Shown here: one piece after another, positions 45,355-57,258 of the stretch
Layout of the letters: each line of letters starts with the position of its first letter
How positions within the stretch are numbered: position 1 is the first letter of the stretch
Source: Tigriopus japonicus
Taxonomy: Eukaryota; Arthropoda; Copepoda; Harpacticoida; Harpacticidae
Direction: 5' to 3'
Length of the DNA stretch: 64,000 nt
NCBI GenBank assembly: GCA_010645155.1
Contig: CM021317.1
Location: 7,635,417-7,699,416 of the forward strand
The notes under the pieces: generated by a model
What the model was told of the DNA's origin: nothing
Databases searched by the model: none
What the model saw: the letters and a program-made list of their open reading frames with translations, nothing else
Translations under genes and position numbers: made by a program

Positions 45355-48300
45355 TCTACTGGATTCCAAAGTACCGGAGCACTTGAATTCTTTTGGTCAA
45401 TCTCATTTTTGAGATTATTCTGGAGCTTGAACATAATTTTGCTTTTGATAAATGACTTTGGTGGTTCAACTTATTCTATTCTAACTAAGGTTTTTGTTCT
45501 ATCGTACAAAGTCGACGCCACATTTTTCCTCTTTTTCCGAAGGTTGTATCCAGTTTAATTTTATCGTTTGTCATTGAGATTATAACCATTACTCGTTCGG
45601 TTCCATACATTGAATATTTGGAGTCGAATGTAAACGTAAAATTAGAAAATGTGCGTAGAGTATTCCAAAATCACGAAGGATTAAGGGCCCAAACTCAACC
45701 AAGAACCCATTTATCCGAATCGATTCTGTTATTTTCTATTATCAGCAACCAAATTTGTGTCAAATACATTAAAATGTGACCCTAAGATAAGACTCGAGTC
45801 CGAAGTATCAAAGGTCCAACAAGAATTGAAATAACTGATAGCAGATTAGTAAGGTCTATAGAGCGTTTTGTGACCAATTAAATTCCAGATTCCTGAAGGC
45901 TCCAGGCAATTGTGCTTGGTAAAGGAGACTTACCGACCATTCCGGCACAACTTTTGCTTCCGGTTTTGAAAAAAACACACTTTCAAGCCGAACAGATTAA
46001 AGTTTGGTGGGAGAAAAAGTGAGGGTTTTTTTTCTAAAAGCAGGATAAAAGCAACATTTCAGCCTTTCGGTTGGTTGCTTTTGGGTTTGATTTTGTTTGT
46101 GCCTTTTTGTGTTGGAACTTTCGGTTTCCATTATGGCTGTTTTTGATACATCTCTACTACTTACCAAAACAACTCAAGAAACATTTGGAAAATATGTTTA
46201 AAAAGGTCACTGGACCTATTCATGAGTCATCTAAAGTAGATTTTCAGGGTGTGATTCTCTTCCAAGAAGTTCTTGCTCCCAATGAGCATGAAAAATAGTT
46301 CAAAAAAACGCAATTTTCCTCAACTCAAACTACAGTACGTGAACTCAATCAAGATTATTTTTCTACTTCAATAGGCTGAGCCATCGAAAATTGTTATTGG
46401 GTCAAGTGAATGTTTCTGAGTTTAGATTTGTTCATTGCCGAATTCCCTAACTTGCAAGGATAGCTGTCAAAACGTTTATTTTTCCCCAGCATTAGAATGT
46501 ACTAAAATGAATATCTAGTTAGTTATGTAAAGGTCCTCATTTTCATGCCCTAAAAAAACGATAAAAGTTATAGCTGGATCCAATTGCCCAGTTAGCCGGT
46601 TTTGTATTGCTTCAAATCGTGCCGATTTTCCTCGTTCTAGAGGTAATCCGATCTTCGAGCTGAAGCACAGAATTGAACTGATTTACTGCTGAACTTGGGA
46701 GATGTATGTTCGAATACGTGGGATTAGAGGATAGGACTTAGAGCCTGTTAATGTCATGTTAAACAATTCGACCATGACAAAAAGCTCTCCGTTACTCGCG
46801 ATCGGAGCTTGTACTTCAGCAGGGATTCCTGAGGATTCCTGAAATCCTATTCCTAAAGAGTAAGTTATTCGCCATCCCTCTTGACAATTTTTCATTTAGA
46901 TTGTGCGGTTTTGTAGGTTACAAAAGTAGCACAATTTTATGACTGGTATCTTTTGGGATTGTTTAGGCTTAAATTGTGTAATGCGAGATGTCTTGATGTT
47001 GTAACATTTGGCATTAAATATATTTCCTAAAATGGAAGGAACCAAGCGTTCTACAATTGAGATTAAATGTATGCAAAATCAATTTTGTAGAAACATTCTG
47101 ATATGTCTATTGTAAATAGAAACACAAAAAACATCATCTCCATCATAGTTTGCCTATTTAGTGATCCAATAAACAAGACTAGCTTCTGTGTATGTTTTAA
47201 GAAAACTTTGCAATCCTGGACTACATAAACAAGGAAAAAGAAAAGTTCCTTTTTTACATTTCCAAGAGAATGAAACTTTTTTGTCATGGACCACCTTGAC
47301 TAAGCTCAAAGTTGTTTTTGGCCTCTCTAAACCATACTTGTACTCCTTTTGGAGCAACCAGCACACTAGAAAACATGTACAACCACCAAAATATTGTGAC
47401 AAGTTTCTTTTCAGTTGTGGTCATTGGATTTTGAGAAGGTGTTGCAATCAAACTGCAATGGACCCCATAAAATGTCAGCTTGTACCTTCCACCGCCAATA
47501 CCTCTTGTTGTCAGGTTCGTGTATGGTTGCTTGATGGGGATTTTTCATGCCACTTTTTGGCACTATTTTACTACATGATAATATTTTGTCAATGGTGTTG
47601 TTTCACTAAAATGTCACAAGTTTTGGTTGAATAATGTCACTGTGGAAAATATTTGCTATGTCACCAAAATATAAGGAAAAATTTCCTGATCTGGCAACGT
47701 TGCCTAAATAAGACAATAGGAGTGCTGGCGGCGGAGGGTTTATGCTGCATTTTGTAGGGCTCATTTAAGAGTCTGTTTTAGAACTGTGACCTTCCAATCT
47801 TAAGCTTTGTGATCTCCCCATCAGCTTTTGCTCAAAGGACTGCATGGAGTGTGACACCCAATAACTATTCCTTTGTATCAAATGCATACAGAGAAGTTCA
47901 AAACCATATCAAACTTTTATGTCACGTGGCATTTTTGGGGGTTCATTACATTATGATTTGTCAACCTTATGTATTGTGACCTCACAGTCAGCTGTCGCTA
48001 AAACGACAACAGAGCCATCTGTTCCTTACCAATGAAATAAAAAATTCTAATTTCCACTGAAAAAGATAAAATACTTCAGTCAAAATCAGATCCTCTAATA
48101 TCGCTTATAAGTAATTTTATCGCCTCTTTCACATCTTGTGCCATCTCTGCCCCCACGATGTTTTACCATCGGGGGAAAAATGTGCGTTTCATTACTAACG
48201 TACAGTAGGGAAATAATTGAAAAGTTCATTCACAATCATCACACGAGTTTGTTGGGTCAACGATCATGTTGGCGTACTTCAGAGCATCACGGAACACTGA

Positions 48301-49510
48301 GTGCCCGAAATGCAAGCAAATGTGTGTACGTAGTATGGAAAAGTACAATCTTGATCGCCTAAAACATGCGAAGACGAATGGAAAGAATTTAAGCAACGTA
48401 AATTTTACCGCTTTACGTTAGGGACGGTCTGGACAAGATTTATAAAGCGTTACTGTCTCCCATTTTGACAATTGAAACGTCACAATAATCTTTTTAAGGC
48501 AGGCCCACCGAAAAAAATTCTTCACAAGATCCGACAAAATAACTTGGATTATGGATCGTGTTCCAATTTGGAAAAGGGGTCATTTTGCTTTTCTAAGTAA
48601 ATAAAACATAATAAAATATATAAACGCGCCCCTGTAAAAAATGATGATGTAGAATAATCTTTTGGAATGTTTTTTTTGTGTGTGGGCGGTGTGTCACCAA
48701 AATATGTTAACCTTTACAATGATTTGAAACGAATAGTAATGAGGAAAACTGTTTTCAATGGATACGACCCTAGAGTTAAAATACAACTAAAACGGTGGTC
48801 AACTGAAGCAATCGGTTTTTATCCTTAAGAAATGAGGATTATTTGCATGGGAACGGGTTTGAGCTCGGTATTACTCACGATTTGTTGAGAAATTGCCAAT
48901 TTTAAGTTTTTGAAACCAGCTTTGACATTACTACTGTACGTGGCTTTGCCGGACCTCTTCTTTTGATGTTCTGACAAGAGCCATTGAAGTAAAAGAGTTC
49001 GTGCATAATACTTTGGGGTAATATAGGTCCCAGTCTCTGGAATTAGCACGGTTAGAAAAGGCTCAAAAGTTTGCGAAAACTTAAAACTTGGATAAAAATA
49101 TAAAACAAGCATACACTTTTCGTAAAAACAAAAAAAACGGACTTGCAAGAATCGAAAAGGTTACTAAAGATTGGTTGGCATTATGGTTTTGCCCTGTTTG
49201 AATTGTTGGTTACTTTTTCGTCTTTAGCCATGTGGAAACAATTTCTAAATATAGTGGCTCTAATTCAAAGTAGATGCTTGTTCTTACCAAAATAAATAAA
49301 AGAAAAAAAACACAAATATCCCATACCTTCACATTGAAGATATAACTTACCTAAGCCAATTGGAACAAGCCATATCTAAAAACAAGGGTGGGCAAATGCA
49401 ATCAATGGACCATCAAAGAGAACCTGATAGGCAGAAAGGCAAACAAATCTTGAGATCCACGCGTAGAACTATGGACAATTGTGAGGCCCACCACTTGGGA
49501 CTTTCCCGTA
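45355..49510. other. intergenic, no gene recognised
   Basis: About 4 kb without a recognisable gene. The longest frames (47188-47634 +, 48825-49148 -) show no domain or exon-like borders. The stretch 47570-47690 has TTTCAC(T/C)AAAATGTCAC-type sequence loosely similar to 57290-57380, probably a decayed repeat. Confidence 0.45.
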
Positions 49511-49518
49511 GCTATGAG

Positions 49519-49750
49519 CATAGGCGTAGGAGGCAGGGGGGCAGGGGGGGCAACTGCCCCCCCTGGCCTCCGGAGACTGCTAAAATTCGGGCAAATGAGT
49601 TGAGATATTCGGGCATTCGGGTGTATTTGGCAGGCGAAAGGGAAGGGACAAAATGTTCTTCTGACTTATCAGCAAAGCTATCAAATGTTTGTGAAATTCG
49701 GGCAAATTTGGTGTTGCCCCCCCAAATAAACCACACCTCCTACGCCTATG
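49519..49750. mobile_element. hAT-type miniature element with CATAGGCG ends, 232 bp
   Basis: Perfect 8-bp duplication GCTATGAG at 49511-49518 and 49751-49758. The termini CATAGGCGTAGGAGG are identical for 15 bases on both ends when folded. Next to each end are G- or C-runs (GGCAGGGGGGC; GCCCCCCC). The interior contains several TCGGGCAAAT or TCGGGCATTCGGG motifs. The exact target duplication suggests a recent insertion. Confidence 0.85.
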
Positions 49751-49758
49751 GCTATGAG

Positions 49759-50904
49759 GTACACCAAAAATCATTCAGGGACCCTCTGGTTGTTAACCAG
49801 AGTCTTTTCACCGAGATGGCTGTCGCATAGCTCAACACGGTCTCAACACATTTTGCTTGGGTGCCCTCTCTTGTTCTCACAATGAACAACTCGTCGTCAG
49901 AGCAAGCCTTCTTCTGGAATCAGACTTGAGCTTCAATCCAAGAGAAAAGTGACAAACAGCGCCATCTCATGGTAGAAACGGTTGAAGGTGCTTTTGTTAA
50001 AATCTTTAGTTTTTACTTGTGATTACTCAGCGTGATTTTTAAACACAATGATATCGTAGGTGAGCTCTAAAAGATTCGAAATATGAAGAGAAATCAACTT
50101 TAAGATGGAGCTTGCAATTTTGGCAACAAGTTTCAGTTTAGGATAGCTCTGAAATCAAGACACTTTCCCCCTTTTATGGCTCCAGCTAAAGGCGATTTTT
50201 GTCACCTTCGGTTAAACTTCGTAATACGATAATTAAACGGGAAAGCTTATATTGGTAGGTACAGCTAGTCAGCTTTAACTTAAATTGAGCAAGTGAAATG
50301 TTACTTGTTTCAAGATTGTTTCAGATCCTAAAGCAGCAACTGAATTAAGAGTTTGGGCAGAGTGTTTATCCTTTTTAAGAGGGCACTCAAACCACAAGTG
50401 ACACCCAAAAAAAGGACCACTGGGTCTGCACTAATATTGTCTCGTTTGAAGGAGTCCATTGCTAAGTTCAGTATATCTTTAACCAATCCTTTAGTGCTTC
50501 AAGTTGTGCATTTCTTCATTGTTTCAAGTATGAAATTGAGCGGTCGAATTTGCTGACTTCAAAACTTATTTTCAAATTGTAAGGAACTTAAAATTCAATG
50601 CTTCTTAACAAAGATCATTGTGATCACTTCAATGGTCGACCCATATTTTGAAAAAGACACGAAGAGGTGGAGAGAAAGCGAAAAAATGATGCTTAACCAA
50701 CTTCATTTGCACTTTCCAATAAAGCCAAATTGCTAAAAGAATCCAGATTATTCCCATCTCGTCAAGATAAGAAACAGGAAGTGTCGATTTACCTGGAGTG
50801 GCCAAATCAAATTTCACATTCATTGACATTAATGCCCGCAACATGCTCAATTTCCATTTCATATATAAATACTTGGGTTCCATGAAGTTAACAATGCATG
50901 CAAA
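49759..50904. other. intergenic, no gene recognised
   Basis: The sequence flanking the 49519 insertion (49360-49510 and 49759-49830) was one continuous open frame, read as KQILRSTRRTMDNCEAHHLG, but matches nothing recognised. The rest is A+T-rich and featureless. Confidence 0.4.
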
Positions 50905-51977
50905 CAGGGTGTCCAAAAATTGATGATGCATTGGAAAAATAGATTTCAATAACTTAAAATTGAAATTTAAAGTATGAATTTTAAAGTTCACAAAAAATGC
51001 GTCTCTTCACACGATCGTTTTTTCGTTGCCAACAAGTTGTTAGATTGTTTTTAAATTCTAGTATCAAGTTCTTCAACTTATTTTGCTAGGTTTGTGGGCT
51101 TGTGCTTTTTAAATTTGGTCTTGCTTACTCAACGTTGGGAACACGTGGTTCAGAATTGAACTCATGCGCCAAAGTTCATAAAGTTTTTGATATATTTTTG
51201 GTCCGGGCTCTTGTATGAAGGCACTTCTTTTCTCCTAAAAGAACTCATATGGCAGGAATTACTAGTGATGGCATCATTTTTGGCGGGAAAAAAGTTGGGA
51301 AGATGTGTGCTTCTGATGAGCGTGAAGGGTAGCTAAAACGAAGATTTAGGCCAGGTAATTGCAACAGTTCCTTTCTCATCGGCACAACTTGAAGTTAGAA
51401 TGACAATTCTTGACTTTTTTTTAAACGTATGTTTGGTTGCTTTTATCTAAAATTTCGTTACAAAAATTGAGAGGGTTCTTCCCAGCTTTTAAATCAGGAA
51501 TGCCCAACATTAAATAACAAGATGGCCAGAGGAGATTGGTTCCTGGGGCAACTAAACCCAAAAATAAATAATTTGTTTCATTGAAGGCTTCCAATTTCTC
51601 CATTTGCTTTTAAATTACTTTGCAACACTTCTCAACATACATTAATCATGCCATTGCTCTTAAATGCAACATTTTTCGAAAATCTGACCCTTTAAAACTG
51701 AGACATGCTTTGGCAAGCCTAGACTGCTAACAGCAGCAGGTGTGTAATATGATACGTGACTCAAGGCCATGTAGACTCCAAGCCGATTCTGAACCACTCT
51801 CCAGATGCCGTTTTGACTAACTTTCTCTGCAACTCTATGGTTCCTTCAAATATTTTTTCTGGGTTTTAAAATCACGGTTTTCAATCAAATTAGTAGTTTC
51901 AAAGTAACTAATGGTAGCTTGATTTGGTTTGAATGGTAATCAAAAACATGGTGCACCATCAAATCTTGGCCACCCTG
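50905..51977. mobile_element. mariner-like miniature element carrying a nested insertion
   Basis: The left end CAGGGTGTCCAAAAATTGAT and the right end, folded, CAGGGTGGCCAAGATTTGAT are inverted repeats continuing GATGCA(T/C) further in. TA is intact on the right and has become AA on the left. Its centre is interrupted by the unclassified repeat 51253-51757; without that, the element would be about 0.57 kb, similar to the other deleted mariner copies here. Confidence 0.65.
51253..51757 (-). mobile_element. unclassified ~0.5-kb repeat, uninterrupted copy
   Basis: The reverse complement matches 17841-18293 plus 19605-19673 across the hAT insertion site, where it reads CACGCTCATCAGAAGCAC without interruption. 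On the - strand a frame at 51603-51421 (GLVAPGTNLLWPSCY, NPLNFCNEILDK) corresponds to GLVAPGTDLLWPSCY and NPLNLCSEILDK in the first copy. The ends are loosely inverted (AGTGATGGCATCATTTTTGG). No function can be assigned to the conserved frame. Confidence 0.7.
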
Positions 51978-54634
51978 TAGTCTTAAAACGGCCAAGGTAC
52001 GTTTTTTGTAAAAGGATGACCGGGAGATCAGCAGTCACTCTACGTCTTATCAATGAGAGTTTGTTCAAGAGATGCTCAAAAATATGTACGCTTCGTCTAC
52101 AGTACGAAAATCTAGATATCGACAGCTTTCATCCTTAGGGGAGCCAGATTTTGTCACGGATGGTTGGCATTGTAGAAAGTCCATCCAAGAAGTCTTATTG
52201 CTCGAACTCGGGTATATTCCCACAGAAAGCTAACAAATGACGCAAATGCTCTCATTTCCATTCCAAATTAAAGAGCAAGAAGCTCACCAACGAGTTAACG
52301 AACGAACGAAGCTTCTTTTTCAGGTTAGTATACACATGACCAAAATGGATCAGCTAAATGAATGAATATCACTTTTTTTGAAGGCATGCACTAACACAGT
52401 TAATTGCATGTATTGTAACAATCATTTGTAATGAGAATCAAAATAATTCATCACAACTCAGTTTTTTTGTAAAGCAAGTACAGAAATAACTAAGCGAAAA
52501 TAATTAGTTTATGATAAATGCCTTGAAGTTATTGGCGCTGCAACCTGTGCTCTATAACCTTCTTTATTATTAGAACAACATTGTCGTTTTTGGGCAGACT
52601 TATAAAATTTGGGATTGAGCATGGCAAGAAAATGAGCAGAGATTAATGCTTATAAAATGAAATTTGTCACTCTGCGGAAGTTGACGACTCATGTAGTTGG
52701 AGTTCTTGATGCAGCCTTTCACGAGCAAATGAAAAGCTTTTGGGTGAACTACACATGGGGAGATAGAAAATTTGCATCTGTGAGGCTTGGGGCTTGCTTA
52801 TGATTTTGGGGAAGGTTGGTTGCAGATTTTGGAAACGGATTAAGTTAAATTTAAAAAAAAAATCAATAATTGATTTTTATATTTTCATTCATATTTATAA
52901 GGTAACATAAAAATTAGATAAAATACACATGAGAACCCGTCTTGAATTTTTGCTTGACATCGAGCTTAATGGCCTCAAACTTTCCTTCCGTCCTAAAATC
53001 ATTCTAGCAACATGAAATTGGGACAAATCGCGTATTGAATTAATTGTCAAAAAGTGTTGATCTTAACGCATATGTTCTAGTATTCTAGTATATGTGCTTT
53101 GACTTCGATTTGAAGTGTTGCCATTTTGGTCATGGTTTAGGTATTAAGGTCTAAAAGAATTGCCACAACTTGCCTTTTTGAGACATGAATTCCGAATCCA
53201 AAAAAAATCCAAATCAAAAAATATTGACAATTCGAACTACATCAGTAAAGTTTCTAGGTTTTTAGTGTTTTTTACCATACGTAGCGAGGATCATTTTATA
53301 TCACAACTTTGATAGTCAGTTTTTTCAAAACCAGGTGACAAATTGAATTTGTTGCCTAATGAATGCTCAAAGTCAGGATGTTTTTACAAATACCGTAGAG
53401 CACACGCACCTACTACAATGAAGTGTCATTTCTAGATGTAAACTTATAATTTCACCAAGAATCAATCAATTTAACCCAAGTACATTAGGACGTCATCTAA
53501 AGATGCCTTTCAGCGTTACTTTCAATCGGTATTGGCACAATTTTTCTATAAACCCAATGTGTCAATTATCAGTTTGGAGACGTGAGAACACTGTATAATC
53601 TCAATGTTACCAAACCTCTTAATAAATGTTTTTGTGTCGATGGCAAACCTGACTGAAAATAGCATGTTTTCATTAAGTGATGCGACAAAGTTCTCAGAAG
53701 GAAAAAAACAGTCTCCGGGATGTTTTCAACATCAATCAGACATGGTACGACAAGTTATTGCGTAAGTCAAAGCATCAGACAAGCAAAATAATCCTATCCC
53801 AAAACAAGTTGGTCAAATATGTTTCCAAGAAGATAGGACCGTTTGTATCTGAGTTATTAGAAATAACTCCTCGAGACATTTTCTTGTGTTCAAATTAAAA
53901 AATCGTGAATTGTCGAAATTTTGTACGTCTTGGCAAACCTTTGGTTTGGAAACGAGAACCCATCTTATGCATAAAAGGGCTCAACTTGGTAATCTCTTTT
54001 TCGTTGAAACGGAAGGCAATTTTTCATTTTAATTGCCTCATCGTATGTTAGAGCAATTTTCTAAGAAGAATGGACACTTCAGTTGATGAATGGGTACTCC
54101 TCTCCAAGCAAAAGGTTCGCACGCAAATGTGTATTTTAAAGAAAACCAAACCCAATTGAGGCTTTAAATGGCCAACATACAAGTTCAAAATTTGAGAAAC
54201 GACAATGGATGCGGGCAAACACAAATGACGATGAACTCGATTGCCAAAACCCACGTGGAAAAATGAAACGTCTAATTGCGTCATTTTTAATGAACTTTGA
54301 GGGATTTCCACAAATGTCTCTTATCATGCTTTTAATGAAGAGCAAGCTTTCGTCACTGAGAGAGGTTTCCAGGTTCGATTCTCCTCAAATAGTGAAGATT
54401 GAGAAATTGAATCAAATCTGCGGAACGAGATACAATTAAGTATTGTTTTAATATTTCCAAGTACCTAACTTTCAAACACGCGATACGTTTCGCTATTGAT
54501 TCTAAATTTCAATGCCAGTCGAAGTTGGAATATTAAGATATTGTTTGTCAGCTAACTCATTTTTTTCTTTGGATCGGAGTCATTTTAACGTATGAATTTT
54601 CGTTGGCGTCAAGATTTCTTTCATTCAATTATGA
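51978..54634. other. intergenic, no gene recognised
   Basis: A+T-rich. An open frame at 53677-53898 is Lys/Ser-rich without a recognisable domain. No RNA gene or further complete element was identified. Confidence 0.5.
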
Positions 54635-54642
54635 GTATTTTT

Positions 54643-54983
54643 TTTTTGCAATGGACCGAAAGCGCTTTCGGCCGAAATTACGGCTGAAATTTCGGTTTCA
54701 GTTTCGGTTATACCTACCGAAACCGAAAGCAGACATGCACTATAAAGGATGGAGTTTGACAACAAAATCGAAAAGCTTTTCGTCCAAAAACGTCTGAAAT
54801 TCAAGTTTCCCGATTTTTCAAAATTTGCGACTACCCAACATCGAACACATGAGCAATTTAATTTTAAGGTGGATTTTGCATTTATACAATTTTGTAGTGA
54901 GCTCCTTTTGGTGTCGGTTTCGGTTAAGCCCTCTTGCGGCCGAAATTTCGGTTTCGGTTATGAGCCCTTTCGGTCCATCACTA
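54643..54983. mobile_element. hAT-type ACCGAAA-family element, copy 3 (reverse)
   Basis: The flanking 8-mer GTATTTTT occurs at 54635-54642 and 54984-54991. It is reversed relative to 62390-62722. The right terminus, folded, is TAGTGATGGACCGAAAGGG; the left is degraded to ATGGACCGAAAGCGC. Multiple GGCCGAAATT, GGTTTCGGTT and ACCGAAACCGAAA motifs occur near both ends. No coding capacity. Confidence 0.8.
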
Positions 54984-54991
54984 GTATTTTT

Positions 54992-56634
54992 ATACTTGAC
55001 TTTGACTGCAAAGAGCTTATACCAAGCTGAATTTAGGATCTTGGGGGTGTCATATTCCCGCAGTTGAAGGGAAATGTCTTAAACTTCCTCAAAATTCAAA
55101 ATTCAGGGTTGTCATGAAACAAGGAAGTGTCACCAAATTTAATGAAACCAAGTGCGCTTTTAAAATGAGGCTTTTCGGATCTGTTGCTTTTTAGAATATT
55201 TAATTGTGCTGGTGCTGATGTGATGTTAGTAACACAATGAAATTAGAGTCAAAGCTGGAAATAAATTGACCGTCAGCACCAACTTTATTCCGGTTTCTAA
55301 ATGTTTTCTTCATGTATTACAATCTGTAAGAATCTCTTATTTCTGATATTTTCTTCGTATGGACAAACTGGTTGAGAGATTAAGGTCTTAGTCGTAAGTT
55401 TATCCTTACATCAAGAGTTATTTTTATATCTCGAGACGATTTGAAATCCCTATTTTCGTTAGCGGGTAATTAATTTAAATTATAGCTATTTTTACATTGA
55501 GTATGCTCACACCTTTTACTGAATACGGGCATTTCAGTCAACTGGAAAATATTGTTAAATTAAAAGTTGTTCTTCCATCCATCTTTTACTATCTTGCGTG
55601 GATATTATATCTCACTATTTTAAAATCTTATGTGCAGGAAACCTTTCCATCTCCGCCCTCCTGTTCTGACAAGGGTGACCACTGACCATTTTGACAACTC
55701 AAGACAGATTCAAACTTGAACACAACTTTCCTCGTTTGCTTCGTTCCGAACTTGACAACACGCGTATCTTGATCGTTGGAAATGTGGATGTGTTCTCACA
55801 CAGTAAAAAAAGTTTCAGAGCTTCTATCCTGTCATGAGAGGTGGCCAACATCCCAAGAAAAGAGTTCTTGCTCCAAGGCACATTGTAAACAATGCACGTC
55901 CACTCAAATTGCATAGCAACAAGCCACTGGTCGTGCAAAACACAATAACTCGGACTAAAAGAGTTTTTTTTGCAAACACATGACTTTTGCATTAGTGCAG
56001 GGATAAAGGCGTTTGAATGATTGGTATACTAAATACTAAAATAGAAAATTAATTCAAAAATACTGTGGACAAAATGTGCCTTAAAAGAAGGAAAACTGGA
56101 GGAATCCAAGGCTGAAAGTGAACTCGAGCATTTGAAATACTTTCTGGAGGGGAGTACAGGAACAAGTGATTTTTGTTATCAGAGGTCAAGATCCATTTCT
56201 TCTTGGAGACAGGGTGAATCGGGGTTTCTGCTTAGATCCAATTTCATAAGCCTCACAACAACAACTTCAACTCAGGTAGGAAACTACATCAAGCATGCTT
56301 GACGTCAAACTCTGGCCTCATCTTTGAGTTTTGACTCGACTTGACCCAAAAGTATTTTTGCTATTGTCGAAAATAGCAAGATCGAAATAAGCACCACATT
56401 GGTCAAAATTTGACTATCAAGCTCAAAATGGAATATGAGCCAAGCAAGGTTGAATGTAGGATTTGAGCCAAGTTCATAATATAAAGCGAGGCAATGAATG
56501 TCGTAAGTATATCCTGTAATGGGGTTTCAACCAATACATGTGATGCAATAACAAATAATTGTTTGAAGATGATTTGATACACAGCAAGGGCGACCATTGG
56601 TTTGCTAAATAATTTGAATAGGATGCGCGATGGA
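54992..56634. other. intergenic, no gene recognised
   Basis: A+T-rich sequence without recognisable coding, RNA or transposon features beyond short chance frames. Confidence 0.5.
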
Positions 56635-57258
56635 TTGAGATGCATATTTCAGGCAAATAAGATTTTATGCCCCAAAACTAGTTTATTTGCAATTTTTTTT
56701 AATAATGTTTATTGCGAGAATTTTTCTCATTGGATATATATTTACACATGGTTTATACAATAATTGTAATGGAGTTGTGGGGCCCATTCTGGGTTCTGGA
56801 GGCGCCGTTCGAGGCGAAATATCCACTAGACAGATAGGGGGGAGGACCTGGGATCGAACCCATGAACCCGAGCATAGCTCGGTCGCGCGTTAATCAACTG
56901 TGCTACACCATCTTCCCATTTTTGCTAGCTTTTAATGTTTTTGCCATTTTTTTCATTTTATTTGCCATTTTTGGGCAAATAGATACAAAATCTGTCGGTT
57001 TCGGGCAATTTAATGCAATTTTTTTAGGTTTTTGGGCAAATCAATGCAAAAGTTGTCTTTTGAGGGAAAAATCAGCAAAATAAATTTTTGCCCAAAATGT
57101 TTTGTTTAAAAGATATTTTGATTATTTCAATTGATCCAATGGAATAAAAATATTTTCTCTTAAATGTTTATACACTTGCATTCCACTTCATTGTTGATGA
57201 AACATAATGCTCATTTTCCAAATTTAGTTGCCAGTTTTGTCAAATTTGGCAATTTTTC
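56635..57258 (-). mobile_element. diverged relative of the 25046-25519 hAT-type element, with SINE insertion
   Basis: The left end TTGAGATGCATATTTCAGGC recalls the TAGAGGTGCAGATTTC terminus. The interior carries the same landmarks in reverse (TTTTGCCCAAAATGTTTTG, GCTCATTTTCCAAATTTAGT). A SINE splits it near 56690-56918. The right end is too eroded to place exactly, so the boundary is approximate. Confidence 0.5.
56770..56918 (-). mobile_element. tRNA-derived SINE
   Basis: On the - strand the head reads GGGAAGATGGTGTAGCACAG, TTGATTAACGCGCG (A box), CGAGCTATGCTCGG, then B box GGGTTCGATCC at 56861-56851 and CAGGTCCTCCCCCC. The body follows toward lower coordinates with an A+T tail to about 56690. 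The variable arm and stems do not make a functional tRNA, and the location inside another repeat supports a SINE. Confidence 0.7.

Noticed and set aside
47188..47634. 148-codon open frame, + strand
   Set aside because: No domain, no signal peptide, and it lies among decayed repeat sequence; likely chance.
50629..50991. 120-codon open frame, - strand
   Set aside because: It overlaps the terminus of a mariner-like element and has no recognisable motif.
29300..56918. tRNA-like sequences at 29.3, 39.45 and 56.9 kb as functional tRNA genes
   Set aside because: The B boxes are good but acceptor and other stems do not pair properly and each is followed by a SINE body or sits in repeats.
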